Below the pieces are notes generated by a model, which searched no databases, was not told the DNA's origin, and saw nothing but the letters and a program-made list of their open reading frames with translations. A program made the translations under genes and the position numbers. From Planomonospora parontospora (lineage in GTDB: Bacteria > Actinomycetota > Actinomycetes > Streptosporangiales > Streptosporangiaceae), in the NCBI GenBank assembly GCA_014647935.1, contig BMQD01000010.1, forward strand, positions 214,823 through 278,822: DNA of 64,000 bases. The letters run 5' to 3'. Shown piece after piece: positions 1-7,045 of the stretch. Numbering within the stretch: position 1 is the first letter of the stretch; every line of letters begins with the position of its first letter.

Positions 1-427
1 GGTGGCCGAGGTGAAGGGCAAGATCAAGCTTCCCGAGCAGGACGTCGTGCTGCTGCGCGACAACAACACCGACATCCCCGTCTTCACCGAGGCCTCCGCC
101 CAGGGCGCGCTGCTGTCCTCCCTCGGCTTCCGGCTGCACACCGTCGACTCCTCCCTGGCATCGGCGGACAACCGCGAGGGCGGCAAGCGCCTGGACATCC
201 TGACCGTCTCGCAGGAGAACATCGTCAAGGGCTTCGGGGACAGCTCGCTGTTCTTCGTCAGCCACACCGCGGACGAGATCGCCACGACGACGGCCAAGCC
301 GCTCTGGAAGGACCTGCCCGCCGTCGGCGACGAGCGCGTCCACGACCTCGGCCTCGACTCGTTCCGCATCGACTACTACAGCGCGTCCAACGTGGTCGAC
401 CGCATCGAGCAGCAGTTCGCCGGCTGA
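1..427 (+). CDS. Iron-siderophore ABC transporter substrate-binding protein (3' part only)
   Basis: This is the C-terminal part of a periplasmic-type binding protein; the reading frame is open at the window edge, so its start and any lipobox lie upstream. The visible 141 residues resemble the C-lobe of FecB/FepB-family binding proteins for ferric siderophores: a stretch where a substrate-contacting aspartate region precedes an alpha/beta segment, ending in a helix (VVDRIEQQF) typical of the last element of this fold. The neighbouring convergent genes encode two FecCD permeases, which supports iron uptake as the role. The gene faces the permeases tail to tail rather than leading their operon, so it must have its own promoter outside the window. 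Substrate identity cannot be told from this fragment. Confidence 0.75.
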   Translation, partial: VAEVKGKIKLPEQDVVLLRDNNTDIPVFTEASAQGALLSSLGFRLHTVDSSLASADNREGGKRLDILTVSQENIVKGFGDSSLFFVSHTADEIATTTAKPLWKDLPAVGDERVHDLGLDSFRIDYYSASNVVDRIEQQFAG

Positions 428-549
428 TGAGGAACGTCCCACCCCAGCTCCCCTGCCCCTGTCCGCCCGAGGTCCTCACCGGACGGCGCGTCGCCGCGCT
501 GGCCGCGGACCTGCGGGCGGGCAGGGCGGAGGCGCTGACGGCCGCGCGC

Positions 550-1590
550 TCAGGAACGGCCCGCGCGCCACTCCCGGTGGAGCAGCCAGGCCAGGTAGAG
601 GCCGCCGAGCCCGCCCGTCAGGACGCCCACCGGCAGCTGGCCGGACGTCGGCAGCCTTTGCGCCGCCAGGTCGGCGGCGGCCAGCAGCAGGGCGCCGGTC
701 GCCGCCGCGGTGGCGACCCCCGCGCCCGGGGCTCCGGTCAGCCGCCGGGAGAGCTGCGGTGCGGCGAGCGCCACGAAGACGATGGGGCCGGCCACGGAGA
801 CCGCCACCCCGGACAGCAGCACGGCGACGAGCAGCAGGGCCAGGCGGAGCCGCTCCACCGGCAGACCGAGCGCCGAGGCGGTCTCGTCGCCCATCTCCAT
901 CGTGCTCAGCGAGCGGCTCAGCGCCAGCGCCGCCGGGAGCAGCACCGACAGCACCGCCGCCATCGGCCACACCTGCGCCCAGCCGCTCCCCGCCAGGCTC
1001 CCGACGAGCCACACCTTCGCCCCCTGCGACTCGTACAGGTCGGCCCGGGTCAGCAGGTAGGCGATGACCGAGTGGAGCATGGCCGTCACCCCGATGCCGA
1101 CGAGCACCAGCCGGGTGCCCTGCACCCCCCGTTTGAAGGACAGGGCGTACACCAGCAGCCCCGCGCCCAGGCCGCAGGCCAGCGCGCCCGCGGTGACGGC
1201 CAGCGGGGTCACGGTGCCGACGACCAGGAGCATCAGGACCGCCCCCACGGCCGCCCCCGCGTTCACCCCGATGATGTCCGGGCTGCCGAGCGGGTTGCGG
1301 GACAGGCTCTGCACGACGGCGCCGCCGACGCCGAGCGCCGCGCCGACCAGCAGGGCGAGCAGCACGCGCGGGGCGCGCAGCTCGTAGACCACCATCTCGC
1401 TCATGGCGTCGCCCCGGCCGGCCAGGGTCCTGACGACGTCCCCGGCCGAGATCGCCGACCCGGTCCCCAGGGCGAGCAGCCCGACCGCGGCGGCGGCCCC
1501 CAGCAGGCCCAGGAGCACCGCGGCGGCCCGCAGGTGGACCCGGAACGAGACGCGGCGCGACGGGGTGTGGAAGATGCGGTAGGCGCTCAC
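550..1590 (-). CDS. FecCD-family iron-siderophore ABC permease (second subunit)
   Basis: Integral membrane permease of an iron-chelate importer, 346 residues from the GTG at 1590, a normal length for FecC/FecD/FepG proteins. The sequence shows about nine or ten hydrophobic segments and the family hallmarks ELRAPRVLLALLVGAALG, the NPLGSPDIIGVNAGAAVG loop, and near the C-terminus the VAGPIVFVALAAPQLSRRLTG segment that contacts the ATPase, followed by LPVGVLTGGLGGLYLAWLL. The start codon overlaps the stop of the upstream permease by four bases (GTGA), so the two are translationally coupled. The subunit should pair with the upstream permease as a heterodimer. No ATPase gene is visible downstream; the convergent binding-protein gene follows instead. 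Confidence 0.93.
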   Translation of the reverse strand: MSAYRIFHTPSRRVSFRVHLRAAAVLLGLLGAAAAVGLLALGTGSAISAGDVVRTLAGRGDAMSEMVVYELRAPRVLLALLVGAALGVGGAVVQSLSRNPLGSPDIIGVNAGAAVGAVLMLLVVGTVTPLAVTAGALACGLGAGLLVYALSFKRGVQGTRLVLVGIGVTAMLHSVIAYLLTRADLYESQGAKVWLVGSLAGSGWAQVWPMAAVLSVLLPAALALSRSLSTMEMGDETASALGLPVERLRLALLLVAVLLSGVAVSVAGPIVFVALAAPQLSRRLTGAPGAGVATAAATGALLLAAADLAAQRLPTSGQLPVGVLTGGLGGLYLAWLLHREWRAGRS

Positions 1591-2573
1591 AGGTCGGCTG
1601 TCCTTCGGCGGCGGAGCAGGTAGATGAAGACCGGGGCCCCGATGAAGGCGGTGACGATGCCGCTCTGCAGCTCGCCGGGCCGTACGACGACCCGGCCCAC
1701 GACGTCGGCGGTGAGCAGCAGGGCCGGGGCGAGCAGCGCCGAGTGCGCCAGGATCCAGCGGTGGTCCGGGCCGGTGAGGACGCGCACGGCGTGCGGGGCC
1801 ATCAGCCCGATGAAGCCGATGGGCCCGGCCGCGGCGGTCGCCGCGCCGCAGAGCAGCATGATCGCCGCGGCCCCGGCCAGCCGCACGCGCCCCGGGTTCA
1901 CCCCGAGGCCCTGTCCGGTCTGCTCGCCCAGCGCCACGGCGTTGAGGCCGCGGCCGAGCGCGAGGGCGAGGAGCACGCCGACCGCGACGAACGGCGCGAC
2001 CTGCCGGACGACCTCCGCGTCGCGCCCGGCGAGCGCCCCGACGTCCCAGAACCGCCACTGGTTGAACACTCCCGCGTCCAGGGTGAGCGCCGCATTGATG
2101 GCGGCGAGCAGGGAGGCGCTGACGGCCGCGCCGGCGAGCACCAGGCGGGCCGGGTTCGCGGCGCCGCGCCCGGTCGCGCCGAGCGCGTAGACGGCGACGG
2201 TGACCAGCGCCGCGCCCAGGAGGGAGAACCAGACCCAGACCCGCAGGTCCGTGATGCCGAAGAAGAGGACGGCGCAGACGACGGCCAGCGAGGCCCCGGC
2301 GTTGACCCCGAGCATGCCGGGGTCGGCCAGCGGGTTGCGGGTGAGCGCCTGCATGAGCGCCCCGGACAGGCCCAGCGCGGCGCCGACGAGGACGCCCAGC
2401 AGCGTCCGCGGGATGCGCAGGTCATGGACGACCGCGGCGGTCTCCCCGCCGTCGGGGTGCCAGAGCTGCTGCCAGACCTCCCCGGGCGGAATCGCCTGCG
2501 CGCCGACCGCGATGCTGAGCGCGACCACCGCGGTGAGCACCGCGGAGGAGACGGCGAGCCCCGTCCAGCGCAT
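1587..2573 (-). CDS. FecCD-family iron-siderophore ABC permease (first subunit)
   Basis: First gene of the iron-uptake permease operon, 328 residues. It carries the FecCD family features: LRIPRTLLGVLVGAALGLSG after the first helix, NPLADPGMLGVNAGASLAVV, the AAGPIGFIGLMAPHAVRVLTG coupling segment and a C-terminal GIVTAFIGAPVFIYLLRR. Roughly nine membrane spans are visible. The ATG at 2573 is preceded by a GGGAGG ribosome site and, immediately upstream, by an iron-box palindrome (2589-2607), so repression by an IdeR/DmdR1-like regulator under iron sufficiency is expected. The following permease gene overlaps by four bases. The partner ATPase is not in the window. Confidence 0.94.
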   Translation of the reverse strand: MRWTGLAVSSAVLTAVVALSIAVGAQAIPPGEVWQQLWHPDGGETAAVVHDLRIPRTLLGVLVGAALGLSGALMQALTRNPLADPGMLGVNAGASLAVVCAVLFFGITDLRVWVWFSLLGAALVTVAVYALGATGRGAANPARLVLAGAAVSASLLAAINAALTLDAGVFNQWRFWDVGALAGRDAEVVRQVAPFVAVGVLLALALGRGLNAVALGEQTGQGLGVNPGRVRLAGAAAIMLLCGAATAAAGPIGFIGLMAPHAVRVLTGPDHRWILAHSALLAPALLLTADVVGRVVVRPGELQSGIVTAFIGAPVFIYLLRRRRTADL

Positions 2574-2588
2574 CGAACCTCCCGAATT

Positions 2589-2607
2589 TTAGGCAAGCCT
2601 TACCTTA
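2589..2607. promoter_or_regulatory. IdeR/DtxR-type iron box
   Basis: The 19-base sequence TTAGGCAAGCCTTACCTTA matches 14 of 19 positions of the DtxR/IdeR consensus TTAGGTTAGGCTAACCTAA and lies 16 bases upstream of the first permease start codon. Position and match make iron-dependent repression of the permease operon the likely function. Confidence 0.8.
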
Positions 2608-2818
2608 CATTAGGGAATACGCCTCCCTTCCGCCGCCCGCCGACCGCCCACCGGCTACCCGTCACCCGCCGGCCGCCCGCGCGGAGACCGGCGATCGGCA
2701 CGCCGGGCGCGACGGCCGTGCGGGGACCCGTGCGGGGCGTCCGCGGGCGAAACCGGGCCGCCGCCCGCGTTCGCCGATAGGGTTGCCCTGATCCAGACGT
2801 CACGCGCGTTAGGCGGCC

Positions 2819-3454
2819 ATGCTCGACCAACGACTCCAGCCGGCGCGGCCGTACGCCGCCCTGATCTTCGACTGCGACGGGACCCTCGTGGACACCGCCG
2901 CCGCCAACGAGACCGCGTGGCGGGCGGCCCTGGAGACCTGGCAGGTCGAGCTCGACCCCGCCTGGTACCACGCCAGGACCGGACTGTCCGCCGATCGCCT
3001 CCTGGCCGAGCTGGAGGCCGAGACCGGCGCCGCGCTGGACCACCGGGTGGTGTCCGCCGCCGCGGCCGACGCCTACCGGTGGCTGGTGGACACCGTCGCG
3101 CCGCACCCGCAGGTGGTCGCGGTCGCCGAGGCCCACCGGGGCCGGGTGCCCATGGCGGTGGCCTCCGGCGGGTCGCGCGGGCGGGTCCGGGAGACCCTGC
3201 GCGCCACCGGCCTGCTCCCGTTCTTCGACTCGGTCGTCACCCGCGACGACGTCCGGGAGGGCAAGCCCGCCCCCGACGTCTACCTGCTCGCCGCCCGGCG
3301 GCTGGAGGTGCTCCCGCACGCCTGCGTCGCCTACGAGGACACCGACGAGGGGGTGGCCGCCGCGCTGGCCGCGGGGATGGAGGTCATCGACGTCCGCCCG
3401 ACCCTGCGGGACGCGGCCCGGAGCGGCGGGGAGAGCGCCGCACCGATTGGCTAG
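2819..3454 (+). CDS. HAD-IA family hydrolase (phosphoglycolate phosphatase/beta-PGM-like)
   Basis: Cytoplasmic phosphatase or phosphomutase of the haloacid dehalogenase superfamily, 211 residues, a usual length. Motif I is FDCDGTL with nucleophile Asp18 and general acid Asp20; motif II is the serine of ASGGS; motif III is the lysine in EGKPAPDVYLLAA; motif IV is YEDTDEG. A helical cap (about residues 25-95) places it in subfamily I, near YqaB/beta-phosphoglucomutase types. The substrate cannot be assigned. A MerR regulator starts 15 bases downstream on the same strand, but that gene appears to have its own promoter. Nothing in the flanking genes names a pathway. Confidence 0.9.
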   Translation: MLDQRLQPARPYAALIFDCDGTLVDTAAANETAWRAALETWQVELDPAWYHARTGLSADRLLAELEAETGAALDHRVVSAAAADAYRWLVDTVAPHPQVVAVAEAHRGRVPMAVASGGSRGRVRETLRATGLLPFFDSVVTRDDVREGKPAPDVYLLAARRLEVLPHACVAYEDTDEGVAAALAAGMEVIDVRPTLRDAARSGGESAAPIG

Positions 3455-3457
3455 CTG

Positions 3458-3463
3458 TACTAT
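3458..3463 (+). promoter_or_regulatory. -10 element of a probable leaderless promoter for the MerR gene
   Basis: TACTAT ends seven bases before the ATG at 3470 and overlaps the end of the HAD gene, where no Shine-Dalgarno sequence is present. The spacing fits transcription starting at the A of the start codon. No clear -35 element is seen. Confidence 0.45.
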
Positions 3464-3469
3464 CCACTG

Positions 3470-4111
3470 ATGAGGATCTCGCAGCTCAGCGCCGTCTCGG
3501 GCGTCCCCATCCCGACGATCAAGTACTACCTGCGCGAAGGCCTGCTGCCCGCCGGGGAGCAGACCTCCGCCACCCGCGCCGAGTACGGCGAGCGGCACGT
3601 GCGGCGGCTCCGCCTGATCCGCGCGCTGCTGGAGGTCGGCCACCTGCCCATCGCGGCCATCCGCAAGGTGGTCGCCGCGGTGGAGGACGAGAGCATGGGC
3701 ATGCACCGCGTGCTCGGCACCGCCCACTACGCCATCTCCCCGCCGGTCGAGGCCCATCCCGACGACGAGGAGTGGCGGCGCGCCCGGGCCGAGGCCGACG
3801 GCCTCATCGCCGACCTCGGCTGGCAGGTCGACGCCGCCGCCCCCGCCCGCGACGAGCTCGCCCAGGCCGTCCTCACCCTCGACCGGCTCGGCCTGCCCGC
3901 CACCGGCGACGCCCTGCGCCCCTACGCCGAGACGGCCATGCGGCTCGTCGCCGAGCACGAGATCCGCACCATCCCCCTCGACCGCACCCGGGAGGAGGCG
4001 GTCGAGGCGCTGGTCGTCGGCACCGTCGTGCACGGCCGCGTCCTCGACGTCATGCGCCGCCTGGCCCAGGAGTCCGCCTCGGCCCGGATCTTCGGGGCCC
4101 CGCCGGCCTGA
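3470..4111 (+). CDS. MerR family transcriptional regulator
   Basis: 213-residue regulator. The N-terminal winged helix-turn-helix is clear (MRISQLSAVSGVPIPTIKYY, LREGLLPAG, then RHVRRLRLIRALLEVGHLPIAAIRKVV), the standard MerR layout of about 70 residues. The C-terminal part is a longer helical region without cysteine pairs, so it is not a classical metal or redox sensor; an unknown ligand is likelier. The ATG has no ribosome site and sits seven bases after a TACTAT element, suggesting a leaderless message. Target genes are not evident; MerR proteins often act on their own promoter or a divergent gene, but here the upstream gene runs in the same direction. Confidence 0.9.
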   Translation: MRISQLSAVSGVPIPTIKYYLREGLLPAGEQTSATRAEYGERHVRRLRLIRALLEVGHLPIAAIRKVVAAVEDESMGMHRVLGTAHYAISPPVEAHPDDEEWRRARAEADGLIADLGWQVDAAAPARDELAQAVLTLDRLGLPATGDALRPYAETAMRLVAEHEIRTIPLDRTREEAVEALVVGTVVHGRVLDVMRRLAQESASARIFGAPPA

Positions 4112-4229
4112 GGGCCGCCGGCCCGGTGGGCGTCTCTTCGGGCCTCGGCCCGGCGGTCACCCGCCCGCCGCCTGCGGACCCGGGGTCACCGGCTCATCGG
4201 CCGCCGCCTGCGAGTCCGCCGCCGCGAGA

Positions 4230-4898
4230 TCATTGGCTCATCGGGTGCTTGAGCAGCCACTGGGCGGCCCGCCGGAGCAGGGTGCGGTGGACCGGGTTGT
4301 CGTAGGAGCGGGTGTCGTGGCCCAGCGCGTCGTAGACCAGGCGGCCGCGCCGTACCGGGCGGGCCCAGACCAGGGGCTGGCCCATCGAGGAGGCGAGCGG
4401 CGTGACGTCCGGCAGGATCGTCAGGTCGCTGTAGACCTCGTCGACCAGGTCGAAGTCCCGCAGGCCCTCGACGATCGGGTGGTCGCCGTGGACGCGGACG
4501 GTGGTCCAGCCCAGCGGCGGATGGTGCGACTTCGGCCACTCCCAGTGGCCGCCCAGCACCCGGGGCCAGCCCTGCCAGTCGTCGAAGCAGATGGACGCCG
4601 CGTGCATGCAGAGCAGGCCGCCGCCGCGCTCCAGGTGGTCCAGCAGCGCCGTACGCGCCTGCGGGGGCAGCTCGAGTCCCCACCGGTCGCGGTGGGGGGC
4701 CAGGTGGTCGGAGGCCATCCGGCAGCGCAGGGCGTTGACGGTGATCAGGTCGTACTCGGGGGCGTCGGCCAGGCCGCCGGTGATGTCGTCGGTGACCTCC
4801 GACTCCACTCCGACCTCGGCGAGGGTCTCGGCCAGCGCGGCGGAGGTCGCGGGGAAGTCGTGGAAGGGGCCGCCGGAGAGGATCAGGTTGCGTGCCAC
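4230..4898 (-). CDS. ThuA-like domain protein
   Basis: 222-residue protein with a class-I glutamine-amidotransferase-like fold of the ThuA (trehalose utilisation) family: LILSGGPFHDF at the N-terminus, a DLITVNALRCRMAS strand, GGGLLCMHAASICFDDW near the position of the nucleophile elbow, and GDHPIVEGL and YDALGHDTRSY segments typical of ThuA-like proteins. The GTG at 4898 was chosen because the family begins at this strand; a much longer upstream reading frame runs antisense to glnII and is rejected. The role of ThuA proteins is poorly known; sugar or glycoside catabolism is the usual suggestion. No sugar genes adjoin it, so the role here is open. Confidence 0.82.
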   Translation of the reverse strand: MARNLILSGGPFHDFPATSAALAETLAEVGVESEVTDDITGGLADAPEYDLITVNALRCRMASDHLAPHRDRWGLELPPQARTALLDHLERGGGLLCMHAASICFDDWQGWPRVLGGHWEWPKSHHPPLGWTTVRVHGDHPIVEGLRDFDLVDEVYSDLTILPDVTPLASSMGQPLVWARPVRRGRLVYDALGHDTRSYDNPVHRTLLRRAAQWLLKHPMSQ

Positions 4899-5017
4899 GG
4901 GTCCAGTCCAGCACGGAAGCCCGCAGGCCGCCAGCGGTGTGGGATAAGCCCAGCTCACAGGGGCAGAACCGGCCTGTGAAGATTTTCCGGCACTCCTGCC
5001 TGGCCGAACGGCCCCAA

Positions 5018-5055
5018 GTAACACCACGTTCACATACGGGCAACAGATGCGAAAT
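5018..5055 (+). promoter_or_regulatory. GlnR box upstream of glnII
   Basis: Four pentamers lie at exact 11-base intervals: GTAAC (5018), TTCAC (5029), GCAAC (5040) and GAAAT (5051), each separated by six bases. This is the arrangement of the actinobacterial GlnR box (GTnAC-n6-GaAAC repeated twice). Spacing is perfect and the first, third and fourth elements match at four or five of five positions; the second matches weakly. The site ends 56 bases before the glnII start. Confidence 0.72.
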
Positions 5056-5111
5056 CGCGACTTGCGACTCTTCAGGGGCAGCAGACCACTCCCTCCCCAA
5101 GGACTCCGCCG

Positions 5112-6131
5112 ATGACCTTCAAGGCTGAATACATCTGGATCGACGGCACCGAGCCGACCGCCAAGCTCCGCTCGAAGACGCGAGTCCTCGCGGACGGCGC
5201 AGAGCTCCCGATCTGGGGCTTCGACGGGTCCAGCACCAACCAGGCCGACGGCCACTCCTCCGACCGCGTGCTCAAGCCGGTCTTCACCTGCCCGGACCCG
5301 ATCCGCGGCGGCGACAACGTGCTGGTCCTGTGCGAGGTGCTCAACCCCGACATGACCCCGCACTCCAGCAACACCCGCGCGCCCCTCACCGAGGTCGCCG
5401 AGAGGTTCGCCGACCAGGAGTCCTGGTTCGGCATCGAGCAGGAGTACACCTTCTTCAAGGAGGGCCGCCCGCTCGGCTTCCCGCTGGGCGGCTTCCCGGC
5501 CCCGCAGGGCGGCTACTACTGCGGCGTCGGCGCCGACGAGGTCTTCGGCCGCGAGGTCGTAGAGAAGCACCTCGACCGCTGCCTGGAGGCCGGTCTGGCG
5601 ATCTCCGGCATCAACGCCGAGGTCATGCCCGGCCAGTGGGAGTTCCAGGTGGGCCCGGCGGGCCCGGTGGAGGTCTCCGACCACATGTGGGTCGCCCGCT
5701 GGCTGCTCTACCGCACCGCGGAGGAGTTCGACATCGCCGCCACGCTCGACGCCAAGCCGGTGAAGGGCGACTGGAACGGCGCCGGCGCGCACACCAACTT
5801 CTCCACCAAGGCGATGCGCGAGGGCTTCGACCCGATCATCACCGCCTGCGAGGCGCTGGGCGAGGGCGACAAGCCCCTCGAGCACGTCAGGAACTACGGC
5901 CACGGCATCGAGGACCGCCTCACCGGCCACCACGAGACCGCCCCGTGGAACAAGTACAGCTACGGCGTCTCCGACCGCGGCGCCTCGGTTCGCATCCCGT
6001 GGCAGGTCGAGGTCGAGAAGAAGGGCTACATCGAGGACCGCCGTCCCAACGCGAACGTCGACCCGTACGTGGTGACCCGCCTGATCGTGGACACCTGCTG
6101 CTCCGCGCTGGAGAAGGCCGGCCAGGTCTGA
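5112..6131 (+). CDS. glnII: Glutamine synthetase, type II (GSII)
   Basis: Catalyses ATP-dependent amidation of glutamate with ammonium. At 339 residues it has the length of the eukaryote-like GSII found in Frankia, Streptomyces and rhizobia, not the roughly 470-residue GSI. Visible hallmarks are WGFDGSSTNQA (beta-grasp domain), WFGIEQEYTFF with the metal-binding glutamates, the GINAEVMPGQWEFQVGP segment, the WNGAGAHTNFST ATP-site loop and RGASVRIP. The upstream region carries a GlnR-type box, so induction under nitrogen limitation is expected. An 18-base-pair stem follows the stop, making it a monocistronic unit. Nearby genes do not belong to nitrogen assimilation. Confidence 0.96.
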   Translation: MTFKAEYIWIDGTEPTAKLRSKTRVLADGAELPIWGFDGSSTNQADGHSSDRVLKPVFTCPDPIRGGDNVLVLCEVLNPDMTPHSSNTRAPLTEVAERFADQESWFGIEQEYTFFKEGRPLGFPLGGFPAPQGGYYCGVGADEVFGREVVEKHLDRCLEAGLAISGINAEVMPGQWEFQVGPAGPVEVSDHMWVARWLLYRTAEEFDIAATLDAKPVKGDWNGAGAHTNFSTKAMREGFDPIITACEALGEGDKPLEHVRNYGHGIEDRLTGHHETAPWNKYSYGVSDRGASVRIPWQVEVEKKGYIEDRRPNANVDPYVVTRLIVDTCCSALEKAGQV

Positions 6132-6152
6132 TCCCGCGGGCGATCCGGGGGA

Positions 6153-6194
6153 CGGAGGCCGCGGACACCCTGCCGGGGGTGTCCGCGGCCTCCG
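6153..6194 (+). terminator. Stem-loop terminator after glnII
   Basis: A perfect 18-base inverted repeat (6153-6170 with 6177-6194) encloses a six-base loop and begins 21 bases after the glnII stop. There is no T-tract, as is common in actinomycetes. Confidence 0.75.
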
Positions 6195-6228
6195 CGTTCC
6201 ACGCGCACCCGCCGTGTAGCGTCGAGCC

Positions 6229-6990
6229 GTGGATCTCGGAATCGAAGGCAGGGTCGCCCTGGTCACGGGCGGCAGCGCGGGACTCGGCCTCGCGTCGGCC
6301 AGAAGTCTCGCCAGGGAGGGCTGCGCGGTCTGCGTGAGCGCCCGCTCCCCCGAGCGGCTCGCCGACGCCGTGGTGGAGCTGCAGGAGTTCGGCGGGACGG
6401 TGCACGCGGTGCTCGCCGACGTGGAGGACCCCGAGGCGGCCGCACGGGTCGTCGCGGAGACGCGCGAGGTGCTGGGGCCGGTCGACATCCTGGTCGCGAA
6501 CGCGGGCGGGCCCCCGCGCGGGGACTTCCTGGAGGCGGACCCGGACGAGTGGGAGACGGCGGTCAACCGCAACCTGCTGGGCACCGTCCGGCTGATCCGG
6601 GCCGTGCTCCCGGACATGCGCTCGCGCGGCTGGGGGCGGATCGTCACGATCACCAGCCGGTCGGCGCGCGAGGCGCTCGACGGGCTGGCGCTGTCCAACG
6701 CGACGCGTCCGGCGGTCGCCGGGGTGGTCCGCACGCTCGCCCGCGAGGTCGGCCGGGACGGCGTGCTGGTCAACAACGTGCTGCCGGGGCCGATCCTCAC
6801 CGACCGGCTCAAGGAGACGACGCCCACACAGGAGGGCCTGGCCGAGCGGGCCGGGCGCGTGCCCGTGGGCCGGCTGGGCCGCCCCGAGGAGGTCGGCGAC
6901 GTGGTGGCGTTCCTGGCCAGCGAGCGGGCCTCCTTCATGACCGGCGTCTCCGTCCTGGTGGACGGCGGGGAGAGCCGAGTGATCGCCTGA
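6229..6990 (+). CDS. SDR family oxidoreductase (FabG-like)
   Basis: 253-residue short-chain dehydrogenase/reductase. The cofactor motif is TGGSAGLG near residues 14-21, followed by NAGG at the end of the fourth strand. The usual catalytic region is altered: after ITSRSAREALDGLAL comes SNATRPAVAG where most family members have YxxxK, so the tyrosine and lysine of the classic active site are missing. The C-terminal SVLVDGGES matches the family. The start is a GTG at 6229; a weak ribosome site is present. It is followed after 55 bases by the receiver-flavoprotein gene. This S-N-A-x-R type is known among annotated 3-oxoacyl reductase-like proteins, but activity cannot be assumed. Confidence 0.87.
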   Translation: MDLGIEGRVALVTGGSAGLGLASARSLAREGCAVCVSARSPERLADAVVELQEFGGTVHAVLADVEDPEAAARVVAETREVLGPVDILVANAGGPPRGDFLEADPDEWETAVNRNLLGTVRLIRAVLPDMRSRGWGRIVTITSRSAREALDGLALSNATRPAVAGVVRTLAREVGRDGVLVNNVLPGPILTDRLKETTPTQEGLAERAGRVPVGRLGRPEEVGDVVAFLASERASFMTGVSVLVDGGESRVIA

Positions 6991-7045
6991 ACCTGGACAT
7001 GACATGCTTTGAGGCAATTGTCTGGTTATCCGGGAGAGGGCGGGA

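Noticed and set aside
427-1623. Long plus-strand frame antisense to the permease genes
   Set aside because: Low-complexity Arg/Gly/Gln-rich translation, typical of the shadow of a GC-rich gene; the minus-strand permeases are unmistakable.
4230-6938. 902-residue minus-strand frame covering ThuA, glnII and the SDR
   Set aside because: Only the last 222 residues match a family; the rest is antisense to well-conserved genes.
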